Below are positions 32,764-44,033 of a stretch of DNA of 64,000 nucleotides, one piece after another (the first letter of the stretch is position 1; every line of letters starts with the position of its first letter). A model generated the notes under the pieces. That model was not told the origin of the DNA and searched no databases. It saw only the letters and a program-made list of their open reading frames with translations. The DNA is from Apoda limacodes (Eukaryota > Arthropoda > Insecta > Lepidoptera > Limacodidae), in the NCBI GenBank assembly GCA_946406115.1, contig OX291544.1, positions 25,437,521-25,501,520 on the forward strand, in the 5' to 3' direction. The position numbers and the translations under genes are program-made.

Positions 32764-35700
32764 TTTAATATCTACATAGTGTACAGACGTCGCGTCGGCC
32801 AGTTACAATATTTAGGCCGGTTGATATAGTTAGATATAGGTAACCGAAAAGTACTCTATAATCAAAAGTTTCGCACTTTTTTGTGTTTTATTATTATTGA
32901 AACCTATAATTTTAAAAAAAAAAAAAAAACAACTGGTGTTGCTCAAACAGTTGAAACTAAAAAAATGCTTTTGTTTACAGAAAAAAGCATTTGTGAAATC
33001 AATGGAATATTATATTGATTTCACAATTTCTTTCATCATTATAATAAAGATTCCGATAAGCCCATATTTTCTTCTGTATGTACGATACAATAAATTCATT
33101 GATTGGCTTGCAATTTTTGTTTAAATAAATTAAAGAAAATTGGCAACCGTTTCATAAATTTCAAAAATATAAAACTTAGAATTTTAGAACCGTTACTACC
33201 TAACTGTAAAATTTATACTCAAGCGCTTCGCTCAAAATATAGGCTTAAATTCAGAAACTGCTGCTCCTCCTTTTTTAAGTCGGTAAAAAGAATAACTTGT
33301 AACCGCGTAAATGCAGCATCCGTGCTTTCGCCCGATAGTTCGTAGGTAAGTGGGGGTTAAAGTAGTCCTATTATTACTAGATATTGGAAACATATCGCTA
33401 TAATTAATCGACTTTAAAATATACTATGCATGAAATTTTTTAAAATCGTGTGAAATGCTTTTATTGATAGAAAACTGGGACACAGCAGACCTAGATATTT
33501 ATTTTGTTTAGCAAATATCTAGAACAGGATCGAACCTTGAATGTATGAAGTACGCCACGGGGCGCTAGAAATTTTCCATATTAAACAGTTTGCAACTCGA
33601 AACTCAGTATATCTAAACGCGGTACTTCCCGGGCCATCCTCGCTCTCTGCCTGTTTAACTTCACTTTTATGTTTCAGGCCATCGTTTGTCAGCTTCTGGC
33701 TTTTAGTTGAACTTGAGCTTGCTCCAAGTCTCGTTTGAAAAGTCTATTCTCAGTTAAATTCAATTCTAAACGTTTCTTTTAATAGACTGTCTATTAACAT
33801 TCACACAAACATATTTAGATTTCAAGGAGGAAAGTTTCTTAATTTTGTTGACAATTATTTTAATTACATATATATATATATTCCTGGACATATCACAATT
33901 CGCCATCTGGTCTCAAATTAAGTAAGTGTATACCTACTACGAGGACCTGATAAGACAACTGATACAATGTTTTATTTAGTTTGGTTTTTTCGACATATCC
34001 CATAAAATACCTATCCAAATTTTAAATCTAAGAAATATTTCGTCCTATAAACTCTTATATTAATAGACGTTTTCTGTATTTTTGGTTTGTTTACAGTATA
34101 TAGTATACGTTACATAATATACAAAATCCAAATTCCTACATCTAAATGAAAGGTATAAAATTGACCCTGTAATAATAATGGTCTAAATTTGATTTGACTG
34201 CCATCCCATTTCTTAATTTAGAAGACAATAAATAAGTATTTCTAAAGATACTCAATTCAGTTTAAACAAATGCCAGGTTTGGACTCCTTTTTAGGGTTCA
34301 ACACACAAAAGGGAAGAAAGACCTTATTTTACGCTTTAGCCACGCTGTTCGAGTACATACATCAGAACTTTAATAAAAGGATTGAGTTACTAAATACTGT
34401 AATGAGTTTACTGAATGATCCGTTACGAAACGGTGTTGAGTGTAAGGAGAAACATAACTTCTTATATATTTAAATTTATTAGGATTAGTTTAGATGGGAT
34501 TCAATATAGAAAAAATCCAGTTAAATTATTATTACGTACGACTATTGTAAGTATACGATACTCCATTAAATATTATACGTAATAAACTAGATTTTTTTCT
34601 TTAACATACCTATTTTTAGCTCAAAATATGCTTTGTTTAAAAATTCTATTCTTTATATATTTTATTTTCTTATTGCTTTAAGCACTCACGTGTGCTCATT
34701 TTCACTTCAATATACCGTTGATATTTTCACATAATGTGTTCTCTCACAGTCGCTGTCTCCATTTAACGATTTATCTTGATGGAAAAGATCGACCTGGGAA
34801 GAGTATTAAGAGAAAAAATATGGGTAATTTGTTTCTTTAATGTTGTTCATTCAAAAGATGGAAACACCTACCGGGAATGTGGAGGCATGGAATGGATATC
34901 TCGTAAGTAGTTGTTACTCAATTAAACCTCGAACAAGAAATATAAGTAAATTGAATTTAAATCTTTTGTTAAATTCAAAGTCCGTTCTACAATTTGGCCT
35001 ATGGTCAATTTATAGCTTTGAGTTTAAACCGATTAAAGATTTACTTCAGTATTTTGTTTTGTAAATTATTTGTTTTTACAATAATGGAAAAAATAATGGA
35101 ATAGAACAAAATGTATGAACAGAAAGTTTATGACGTCACTTGCTATTGATCGAAAAAGATCACAGACTTGTTGCTTTTTTATGCTATCGGTACCATCGCC
35201 AAGCCACTGTGGAGCGCTGAAACAATAGTTGTCTATACATTAGGTAGCCATATTGCAACTTTACAAAGGCGAATCCTTTTTGATATTTGTTGAACTTACG
35301 TTCGCCTAAACCCTGCGGGTAAGCTTTGCGATTGTAAATGGCGGCTTGAAATCTATTGTGGATATTTACAATATTTTTAAAGATTTAAAGTATTTTGTTT
35401 ATTAGGTATATTTAAATGTGATGTTTGTATTCAATATTTGTATAATAGGTGTCTCTTTTTCTCTTAAATATCTACCTAAATAAATATTCTTATTAGGTAC
35501 TGTAGAGATTACGACCTCTCGTTAGGTCAAAAGGAAGTAGAAACGCTAGCGAACGTTTTATCGCAGCAAATACTTTATAGGGTTATTACGAAGATAAAAT
35601 AGATGGTGTCAGTGTGTTTTTGAATAAAAACAATCGGAACACCGGGTTTGTCACTTTTTTATATAAGTTGATATTCAAGTGTAAAATATAGACCCGAAAA

Positions 35701-36000
35701 GTCCAAATAAATTTGTAGAGTCGATTCCTGTCCTTTATAATGGAGCCCTAAGATATTTTAGAATGGCTTTACATAGTCAGTAGAGTCATAGTCAGATACT
35801 CCTGTATCAAATATATAATTCACACTGACAGAAATTGATTATGAAATATTTTAATTCAAAACCGATCCGACGATAAAGAAGGATGAAATGGAAACCAAAG
35901 AAATATAGGTAATAGATAAGTTGTATTTGTATAATAATTCCTATATATAGTTAATCAATCTAAATGATGCTTATTCATTTCATATTTAAAAAGAGAAATA
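32764..36000. other. AT-rich intergenic DNA
   Basis: No gene recognised. Two small hairpins lie side by side at 32,965-32,990 (ATGCTTTT/AAAAGCAT arms) and 32,991-33,026 (TTGTGAAATCAAT/ATTGATTTCACAA arms, perfect). Open frames at 32,897-33,345, 33,541-33,738, 34,270-34,473 and 34,840-35,064 lack any known domain, and their amino-acid make-up is that of translated AT-rich DNA. Confidence 0.45.
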
Positions 36001-36029
36001 ATAATACAAAAGATCGGAAACATTCCCGA

Positions 36030-36420
36030 TTCGATTTCCGTGTTGTGCGGTCGTGTTCTAGAGCGTCAAGTGGTGCGCATTCCTGTGTGGGGTTTTGCCT
36101 CAGTGCTGACGACCTGGAATTGTTGTTTGGTTTATTGCCCGCAATTCTTGGAAAATCGGCCTGAGCGTTGAGCGCTGCTCAGTTGTGTGTGCTTGGCTGG
36201 GAAATCGCTTCTCGGCCTGCTGTGAGTGAACTTTCGCGCTTTTCAACGCGCCCATAACGCGAAGTTTATCGAAGCGATACTGTGTGTTTTTGTGTGTGAG
36301 TGCGTGTTCTCGTAGTCGCGGAACTACTACGCATAGTGGTGTTCCTTTGCTTGGCTCTTTGACTGACGCTGGTTCGACCGGCCTGAGCCCGGCTTTGGGT
36401 TTTTTTTTTTTTATTTATTT
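36030..36420 (+). other. GC-richer block, possible LINE 5' UTR
   Basis: Base composition changes sharply at about 36,030. The block contains many TGTG and GCG motifs and ends in a T-run (36,401-36,415). Its texture resembles the untranslated 5' region of lepidopteran Jockey-type LINEs, but no ORF follows it, so the identity is a guess. Confidence 0.25.
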
Positions 36421-36839
36421 ACTTCACTAAAAGAAAAATACAATTTGTTTTTACATTTCTTTGCGTCTTAAAACAAAATATGTTTATGCAGACGCTGCAC
36501 AATCGTCGCTATTACACACAATACTTGGAGCAAGGTAAACAAAATTAAGTAACATGTATTTATAAAATAAGACTATTGTTGGCATAGCACGCGCAATAAT
36601 CTTAAAGTTAGTAGGTAGTACAACAAATCTCATGATAACATTCTTTGCCAAATAGGTCATAACAAAAACTTGTGTTGTCATCAAGTCACAGAATACAGTG
36701 TAACTGATTTAGTTACTTATTATATACAGGCTGCTTTTTTTGTTTGTAATTATCTATTAATATCTTTGTGTAGTAATAAATTATAAAATTAAATTATTTT
36801 TAAATAAAATGATTATTGATTTAAAGTTTCATTTTGTCT

Positions 36840-36990
36840 GTATATGTATCTAGACACATACACATATGTATACGTGTACGCGTACAAATACACACACACA
36901 AATTAACACAATACACATATAACTATAGAAGTACATACATTCATACATACATATGCACATACCTACATATATACACATACATAAAAATAG
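36840..36990. repeat. CATA-rich imperfect microsatellite
   Basis: An alternating purine-pyrimidine stretch of ACATA/CATACATA and CACACA motifs, imperfect throughout. On the minus strand it lies just beyond the 3' side of the LINE relic at 37.0-38.2 kb. A similar stretch without a LINE next to it is at 62,095-62,165. Confidence 0.7.
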
Positions 36991-37044
36991 ATTAATTCCC
37001 AATAAAATATTCTTTAAGTATATTTTTGATATTTTTATCGTTAT

Positions 37045-38226
37045 TTAATTTTTTATTTCAGTTGGGATAGAGTTTATTAGTCTCGGAATCATGTATTCCG
37101 AGGTTCTTTGACCATAAGTGTATTTAGCACTATTTGTAACCAGTTGTTTTTTGGTTATATTTCTTGTAACGATTAAATGGCTGATGGGTACTTGTAATTC
37201 TTTGCGATAATACTGTTCCACTAATAAGGCATATTGTTCTGTTTTGTGAATAGGTATTAGCTTACATTGTTTGAAGAGTAAGTTGTAATCTTCTGCCATT
37301 TGTCGTTTAACATTTGGAGTTACAGTTTGTTTTATCAGTCTCATTTGAAGGGCGTGGATTTTGTCTAAATAAGTTTTATATGTTCGTCCATAACTTGTCA
37401 AACCATAAGAGATGATAGATTCAGCTATTGCTATATATAAATTCCTTAATATTCTGAATGGCACTTTATACTTTATTATGTTAAATTTTGCTAATATAGC
37501 TCTAAGCTTTGTGGTGACACTATTGATATGAGCTTTCCAGTTAAATCTATCATCAATGACTTATCCGAGGTAAGTTTGTTGTTTGACTTGCATGACCGAA
37601 TTACATTTGCAATTAAATTATTCGATGCGTGAAGGCACTTGTGGGTTTGAGCTATCAATTTGATATTTTGTTTGTTTTGTTATGACTCGAGTGGATGTGC
37701 ATAATTTTCGTTTTTTGTGCATTAAGTACCAGTCCTACGTCATGCGACCATTTGCAAAGTTCGGTAAAATCTTCATTAAGGTTGCGTTCCGCCACTTCAA
37801 TATCTCTATGGGATGAGATGAGACAAGTGTCATCAGCAAATTGGTACAATGAGCAGTATCTGATTACAATTCTGACGTCATTAACATATGCCAGGTAGTG
37901 AGTTGGACCAAGGACAGATCCTTGGGCTGTCCCTTGAGTGACCTATATCTCTCTGCTCAAAGCATCTCCGACTTTTACGTTATAACTTCTATCACGCAGA
38001 TAGTCATTACACCAATTTAGTAACGTACCTCTTATCCCACTGTTACTAAGCTTTGTTGTCAGCGTACTATGTCGTAGCGTATCGAACGCTTTGCTATAAT
38101 CGATGAATACGATTAGTACTTGGTTTTTATTGTGAAGGTGTTCATTTATTTCATCTGTAATTTTAGACAGTAGCATTGTGGTGCTTTTTTTTTGTTGAAA
38201 ACCAAACTGTTCCTTATTTATTATTT
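37045..38226 (-). pseudogene. Non-LTR retrotransposon reverse-transcriptase relic
   Basis: Read leftwards from 38,226, three successive segments make up a LINE RT domain and its C-terminal region. 37,943-38,176 (with 'EQFGFQQKKST' just before it) includes 'FIDYSKAFDTLRHSTL', the first palm Asp. 37,655-37,940 includes 'TQGTAQGSVLGPTHYLAYVND' (about 37,870-37,935) and 'YQFADDTCLISS', the catalytic FADD. 37,045-37,464 is the thumb/C-terminal part ('SIISYGLTSYG', '...YMIPRLINSIP'). An in-frame TAG right after 'LSREI' (about 37,940) and further breaks near 37,470-37,650 inactivate it. The endonuclease part is missing; the sequence stops at the Jockey relic on its 5' side. The family resembles CR1/Rex1-like RTs, not assigned with confidence. 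Confidence 0.8.
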
Positions 38227-38234
38227 TGTTGTTG

Positions 38235-39896
38235 GATCGCTAGTGTAGTATTTCCATCTCAGCGGTTCGCCACTCCGCGGTTTCTCGCGTTTTAAGTGTC
38301 GATTGCGTCTAGTTTGTAAGAAATTCAGTTCTGAGTCCTATAGCTCTTTTCAGAGTTGCGGTCTACCTAAACGTTTCTGAATTCATAACGTCTCGCTGCT
38401 CGGGGGGAAACCTAATGGTAACAACGTAACCCCGACCGTAGGAGTAGGTGTTAGATATACACCAAGCAAACCGTAGCACTGCGGGGCGCTTGGCCACATT
38501 TAGGTATTCTTGCTCCTTGCCAGCAATGGTGGGGAGTTAGGTACTCATAAGCTACATCTCGGCCACTCCCGCGATGGCCGAGCAACTCACTGGCTGGCCT
38601 CGGACTAGTTAGGGGCAATCGTCGAAGCTCTTGTTCGCGATCGCCTTGAGCTGGCCTACGCCATCATCAAGGCTGTGTCCTTCCGTCTCATTGCATTCGC
38701 CTCCGCGTCCCCCCTCTCGCTCGCGCTCTCAATTCTTCGCGGCAACCGTTAAGGACGACTTGATCGCCCAAGGCCTCCCAGTTAGGAAAGTACATCGTAT
38801 GTGCAACGGCCGTAACCGATCTGAGTGCTACGATATCGTGCTTGTTGTGCTAGATCTCCACCATCTTTAATATTAAAGATGTTTGCAGCCTAAAGGGCGT
38901 CCGGTTCGAGACTCCGCATAAGCGGTCGACCCCAGGACAATGCCACCGATGCCAGCTGTATGGCCACGCAAAGCGCAACTGCACACGCAGACCGCGCTGC
39001 GTGAAATGTCTTCGCGATCACGCCACTCCGGACTGTGATCGCAATCGCAAAAGCGCATTCGACCCGGTCGCTTGCGTACTCTGTGGGAGCGAAGGCCACC
39101 CTGCGAATTACCGCATGTGTGTGCCCAAAAGCTCCCAAACCGAACCCGCGTAAACCCAAAAAGGGTAAATCGCGTCCCTCTGCCGCCCGATAACAGGCTC
39201 GGCTCGTGCCTGCTTGCCTCCCTGCAGTCAACGCCTGGAGCCATCCTCCTGCGACCCCAGGACAATGCCACCGATGCCAGCTGTATGGCCACGCAAAGCG
39301 CAACTGCACACGCAGACCGCGCTGCGTGAAATGTCTACGCGATCACGCCACTCCGGACTGTGATCGCAATCGCAAAAGCGCATTCGACCCGGTCGCTTGC
39401 GTACTCTGTGGGAGCGAAGGCCACCCTGCGAATTACCGCATGTGTGTGCCCAAAAGTTCCCAAACCGAACCCGCGTAAACCAAAAAAGGGTAAATCGCGT
39501 CCCTCTGCCGCCCGATAACAGGCTCGGCTCGTGCCTGCTTGCCTCCCTGCAGTCAACGCCTGGAGCCGTCCTCCTGCGCTAGTTGACGCAGGAAAAACAA
39601 AATCTAACGAGACCAAACAAACTTCTGTCTGCTCTCCCTGGGCCTGTCTCAGTCACGGGAATTCCGTATCCCGCCCCCCCCCCATGCCCCGGGACATCCC
39701 ACGACACCCGCGCCCAGCACCTGCGCCAAGTGCTCCCGCACTTCTTGCCCCCCCACGCCCTTCCCTAGCGCGGCCCCGCAACGCCGCTCAGACGGCCGAG
39801 CAGCAGCAACATCTCAACTTTCTCGTTGATATTGTTTGGGCCTTAGACCTAGCCTACTTTGAGTCCGTATTAAGTATTTTATTAAGTGGATTATAG
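38235..39896 (+). pseudogene. Jockey-type LINE: 5' UTR and broken ORF1 (Gag)
   Basis: 38,235-38,600 is a GC-richer probable 5' UTR. From about 38,630 broken frames encode the ORF1 protein of a Jockey-clade LINE, which binds RNA. They include 'VKDDLIAQGLPVRKVHRM' (about 38,748-38,800), a pre-zinc-finger segment to about 38,925, and then three consecutive CCHC knuckles beginning 'GQCHRCQLYGHAKRNC', 'CVKCLRDHATPDC' and 'CVLCGSEGHPANYRMC'. A 325-bp tandem duplication repeats the knuckle region and the following basic/Pro-Ala-rich linker; since 325 is not a multiple of three it shifts the frame. The last frame (39,531-39,896) is Pro-rich and ends 'FLVDIVWALDLAYFESVL' before TAG. ORF2 does not follow: BEL/Pao sequence begins downstream, and a Jockey ORF2 remnant only appears at 48.1 kb. 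Confidence 0.8.
38927..39578 (+). repeat. 325-bp tandem duplication inside Jockey ORF1
   Basis: Units start at 38,927 and 39,252 (CGACCCCAGGACAATGCC) and end with CCTCCTGCG at 39,253 and 39,578, giving a two-to-three-base overlap (GCG/CG) at the junction. The two units differ at only a handful of positions, so the duplication is young relative to the element's other decay. Each unit contains the three CCHC knuckles. Confidence 0.92.
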
Positions 39897-40505
39897 ACAG
39901 TGACATAATTAACACCAAACACTCACATTCAGAAAAACACCACACCCCTTTTCACACAAAAAAGTTATAAAAACATCTGACGACAAAAACGGTAAGTCTT
40001 TGTAATCTTAACCAAAACAAAATTTCTTAGCATTTTCGGCTACATTTTTGATAGGCAGACGTGGTTTTTCGGACCAGTTTTTACCTTTGTAACGTAGTAA
40101 ACGGTTTTGTTAGTTTGTTTTTGTATATTGGATCATATTACGTCGAATTTACAGTAAATTACAATGTACAATTCGTGACGTTGGGTCACGTCGCACACTT
40201 TACCGGTCTTATCTTATCGCATTGCTCGTCGGACATATTCGCAGTGTTGCTAATTAGGTAAGCACTTAGCTTCATTTATTTTGTTGTTGTAAAATAAATC
40301 GGAATAAAAATAGACTCGGAATAAATAGGTTTTAAATAACAGTTGTTTTGTTAGGATTACGATAACGTATTTATTTGTGTAAAATTGTAGTATGAGTTTT
40401 GGGGTTTTCTATATACATTTATACTTCGTTGCTGTAACAGAGTCGTTAGTTTGTGTTTTTGTTTTAGTTTTTGATTGTTTTTGTGTGTTAATTTAGTTAT
40501 AAAAA
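39897..40505 (+). other. BEL/Pao leader, possibly with 5' LTR
   Basis: AT-rich sequence between the Jockey ORF1 relic and the Gag start at 40,506. It contains AATAAA-like motifs (40,294-40,330) and splice-donor-like GGTAAGT at 39,990. BEL/Pao elements have an LTR and short leader here, but no second LTR exists in the window for comparison, so LTR limits cannot be set. Confidence 0.35.
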
Positions 40506-41587
40506 ATGACGTCATCGGTCAAGGAGCTCAGGGCTATTTTAACAAATTTAGTGAGATGGTTTTCATGTGCTGCAGGATTGGTAAAACGGGAATATGGGAT
40601 GTTTGCATTGAAGCAAAGAGCAGCACAGTTTCCGACAAGAGTCAGTAAACTGGATCAGGCATACCAGGGTCTCTTATCGTTAACGGATGACGAAACTATC
40701 CTAAAGGCGGCAAATTCTGGTTATGATTTTTGTATGTCAGTAGTGGACGAGGTCAACGAGGCTGTGTCGACATTAGACACTAGTCCGCAGCCGGCAAGTA
40801 GGAAGGTTTCGGAACAGAAATGCAACGAAAGGTGGCCAACTTTGGATATTCCTAATTTTTGGCGGTGATTGGATGAGTGGACTAATTTTATCACACTTTT
40901 TAATAGCATTGTGCACCGACGGACTGACTTATCTGACTCACAAAAATTAAGTTACCTTTTAACGTCTATTAGGGATAAGCCTCTCTGTTTGATAAAACAT
41001 TTGGACATCACCGATGTTAACTACAGCATAGCCTGGGAGTTGTAAGTGAAGCGGTACCAAAATAACCGTCGCATTGCGGATACTTATATGGCTGCCATTT
41101 TAGGCATTCCTCAACTGTCATCGGTTAACCAGCTGTGGTCGGATCTGCTTAACCCTATTTTGGTGGCGACAAATGTGTTGAGGGGCCTGAAATTCCCTGT
41201 AACAGAGTGGTCATTTTTATTGCTACACATTGTTTTAAACAAATTGCTCAATGACATCAGGGCTCGTTTCGAACAGTTGCACGGAGGTGACTCAGCGGCA
41301 CATATACCTACTTTTATTGTCATTTTTGGAGGACCAAAGTAGGAAGCTGGAGAATTTACCCGCCGAGCCACGATCGGGACCGTCACAATTTTTGGCCCCG
41401 TCTGGACCCCGTCAACAACCTCGTCCCGGGAAATCGCGAGGTACCGGGTCATTTCGGCCCCTCAGAATATTGACAGTTAAACGGACTGAACGGTGTGGGG
41501 TGTGTTATGAACCGGGACACACCATTCGGGATTGCCACCAGTTCAGAAAATCTGGGGTGGGCCGAAAACGATTAAGCGGAGTATGAG
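40506..41587 (+). pseudogene. BEL/Pao retrotransposon Gag, broken
   Basis: Pao-type Gag, the structural protein that packages the retrotransposon RNA. The start ATG at 40,506 opens 120 codons to a TGA (40,866-40,868). The same frame resumes with a typical Gag core ('EWTNFITLFNSIVH', 'RYQNNRRIADTYMAAIL') but carries a TAA at 41,043-41,045. After a frameshift before 41,340 another frame completes the C-terminal part, with a Pro/Arg-rich linker and a single intact zinc knuckle of the CX2CX4HX4C form ('CGVCYEPGHTIRDC', 41,494-41,535). The order (Gag core, linker, one knuckle) matches the family. With two stops and a frameshift it cannot make a full Gag. Confidence 0.8.
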
Positions 41588-41874
41588 CCTCTGACTCTAC
41601 CTATTGCGGAGCGTCCTCGCGTTACTCGCGAGTTGAGGACGGAATCGGGTAGCTATCGCACGCCGCCGATGGCACGCGCGTCTCGGCAGCCACTTATGCC
41701 CGCGTGGGACCCGTATGCTTATACGGGTTCAAGCGTGGGGCATAATGAACCACAGGAACCCCGGGGCCAAGTACGGCGCTCGGGTCGGGCCAACGCCCGT
41801 TGACTCGTGGCAGCCGCTTCACCAATCTCTCCACCACCTGTCACAACTGTTTTGCCCACCGCGCAGGTGCTAGT
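41588..41874 (+). pseudogene. BEL/Pao Gag-protease linker region
   Basis: Pro/Arg/Gly-coding, GC-rich sequence between the Gag knuckle and the protease. The last readable piece 'VLPTAQVLV' (about 41,848-41,875) is the usual lead-in to the Pao protease, which continues on the other side of the LINE at 43,241. Stops are present in all frames. Confidence 0.55.
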
Positions 41875-43241
41875 TTATTTAGCGCAGAGAGGTAGGGCAC
41901 TGCAAGTACTCGCTCGAATAAGCTGCCCCAACAAATAAAGCGGGGCATAGCGAGTACTTGCTCGAATGAGCGGCCTGAACTGGGGAAGTACCTCCACCTT
42001 ACAGAAAACCGCTGCCACAATAACACTAACATTGAGTAGTGCTGTGTTCCTGGCGGTGAGTAAGGTTGCCAGAGCTCTCTTTGAGGATTCGCTGCGCGGT
42101 CAGCGGAGGACCGGCGGTGCTTATCGCTGTCATTGCTTGGCGTAGACGCGGCATGCTGGTTCGGCGGTCAGCGAGACCTGATGAAACGGCTGACCGCTGG
42201 CCGCCTGCAGGTTGAACGGATTCCTGTTCTGTCTCTTATGCTCTTTCTACTGCATATCAATGACATGTTATCCATCAACAACATACATTGCTATGCAAAT
42301 GACAGTACTGGAGACGCTTATTACACGGGCCGTGCAAGCATCCCTCGTTCTGTTGTTGAGGAAAAACGTGAAGAACTTGTGTCTCAAATCGAGATCGGTC
42401 TGTCCAAGGTCTATGACTGGGGACGGGAAAACTTGGTCCGATTCAACCCTTCAAAAACACAAGTCTGCGCGTTCATCGCTAAGAAAACCCCTTTCACTGT
42501 AGTCCCACAATTCCAGAACACTCCCCTCTCCATCTCCAAGAGCATTGGGATCCTTGCCGTTCACATCTCCAGCGATGTTCAGTTCCGAGATCACTTGTTA
42601 GACAAGGTAAAGCTGGCGGCTGGCTGGCTTGGTGTACTCAACAGAGCGAAGCAGTACTTCACGTCGGGGCAAAGGTTGCTGCTTTACAAGTCGCAACTCC
42701 GGCCCCATATGGAGTACTGCTGCCATCTCTGGGCGGGTGCACCCGGATACCAGCCTGGCCCTTTTGACTCGGTTCAACGACGGCCAGTGAGATTTGTCGA
42801 CAATCCCAAACTCACTTGCGGTATCGAGCCCCTAAGTCTGAGGAGAGACTTTGCATCCCTGTGTGTGTTCTACCGCTTGGACAATGGGTTGTGTTCTGAG
42901 GAATTGTTCGAAATTATGCCCACGGCTACTTTCTACCATCGCACCGCTCGCCATCGGCAGGGAATTCATTCTCACACTTTAGAACCGAAATGGTCGCGTA
43001 CAGTGCGGTTTCAGAGAAACTTCCTCCCGCGAACGCTTAGATTGTGGAATGAGCTCCCTGCCAAGGTTTTCTCTAAGGACTATAGTATGGGGTTCTTCAA
43101 AAAAGAAGTTATTAGATTTCTGAAGGGTCGGCAACGCGCGAGTGATGCCCTTGGTGTTGCAAGCGTCCATAGGCTACGGTGACCGCTTACCATCAGGCGG
43201 ACCGTAGGCTTGTTTGCCACCTTAGTGGTATAAAAAAAAAA
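41875..43241 (+). mobile_element. CR1/Jockey-superfamily LINE, internally deleted copy (A)
   Basis: Same family as the full copy at 44.0-47.6 kb. The first 350 bases match that copy's 5' UTR (from the GGCATAGCGAGTACTTGCTC block), with an extra ~65 bases upstream that contain a second diverged version of the block. About 2.3 kb, corresponding to roughly 44,310-46,600 of the other copy, is missing. The 3' UTR and a 9-10-base A-run are present. Flanks GGTGCTAGTT (about 41,865-41,874) and GGTGTAGTT (43,244-43,252) may be a diverged target duplication. It sits in the BEL/Pao protease lead-in. Confidence 0.85.
42133..43182 (+). pseudogene. Truncated LINE reverse transcriptase, fused to 5' UTR reading
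   Basis: A 349-codon open frame produced by the internal deletion of copy A. The first ~35 residues are a reading of the 5' UTR; from 'LFLLHINDML' on it is the C-terminal third of the LINE RT: palm end, thumb and the C-terminal region ('YFTSGQRLLLYKSQ', 'MEYCCHLWAGAPGYQ', 'RNFLPRTLRLWNELPAKVF'). The catalytic YADD box reads YANDS (about 42,292-42,306), so one essential Asp is replaced by Asn. The endonuclease and the fingers/palm start are absent. No enzymatic activity can be expected. The long frame probably survives because the insertion is young. Confidence 0.85.
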
Positions 43242-43812
43242 CTGGTGTAGTTGTGCGCGCCAGTTTGGACTCAGGCGTTCAGGGGTGTCTTATGTCGCTG
43301 TGACTGGTGAAGCGTCTCCGCTTACGAGTAAGTTCGCGGAGTCATGGGATTTCTGGAGTAGGGGGTCTACGAGTGGATAACGTCGTGGGTACGGTCTCGT
43401 TTTCCTTTTCCTCCTTTTTCCAACCTAGTATGCGGTATGAACTAGGAGCTGTTGTCCTGAGAGAGATTTACGTGCTGTTTACGTGCTGAATCTCTCGTCC
43501 GGTCTGCAGTTGGCCGATGAAAGGTTACACCTACCAGGTCCTATGGAGCTTCTTTTTGGCGCTGATGTCCTTGGATTGCTAGGATTGGACAAGGCCATGT
43601 TACTCCAGTCAAGTGCGTCGGTCGCTGTTCCGACTGATCTCGGATCTGTTATTATTGGCCATGCACATTCTCTCGCCGCTCAGGCGTCTACGGATTCGTC
43701 TGTGCAGGTGGGACTCTTGCTCGCTGACTCCCTTCAGCGTTTTTGGGAAACCGACCGTGACCAGTCGATAACGAGTACGAGTCGAATTTTTTCGCCAGTA
43801 CGGGTCGTTTAA
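43241..43812 (+). pseudogene. BEL/Pao protease region
   Basis: This is the aspartic protease that would mature the Gag-Pol protein. Just after LINE copy A the sequence encodes 'RASLDSGVQG' (about 43,255-43,287); LDSG is the active-site motif of Pao proteases. A frame break follows. The second half (43,483-43,812) reads 'LQLADERLHLPGPMELLFGADV', the flap/C-terminal part typical of the family, and 'SLQRFWETD', the start of the RT lead-in. The LINE insertion separates the active site from its lead-in by 1.37 kb. Confidence 0.75.
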
Positions 43813-44033
43813 GTTCTGGCCAGTTTTTTACTCGACTGCCTTTCTTACCCCCTCGTCCGCGCCTGAGTGACTCCTGGAAAATAGCCGAAAAAGGGTTATT
43901 ATGCATGGAGCGCCGGATGCGTCGTGATAGAGAATTCCGCACAAAATACGTGGATTTTATGCGCGAATATGAATTTCTCGGTCACATGTCGGTTTCACAG
44001 TTCGAGTTGGAAGGCAACGAAGAACAACTAAGC
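43813..44033 (+). pseudogene. BEL/Pao RT, N-terminal part
   Basis: In a frame different from the preceding one the sequence encodes the connection to RT, with 'LLCMERRMRRDREFRTKYVD' and 'FMREYEFLGHMS' (about 43,900-43,995), well-known conserved wording of the Pao RT N-terminus. It breaks off at LINE copy B; the next part of the RT resumes at 47,625. Confidence 0.75.

Noticed and set aside
32991..33026. Perfect 13-bp hairpin as a terminator or regulatory RNA
   Set aside because: A nuclear animal genome has no such terminators and nothing nearby is transcribed as far as can be seen; noted only as a small inverted repeat.
38873..39616. Long minus-strand open frames of 139, 139 and 93 codons
   Set aside because: Antisense shadows of the GC-rich Jockey ORF1 knuckle region, repeated because of the 325-bp duplication.
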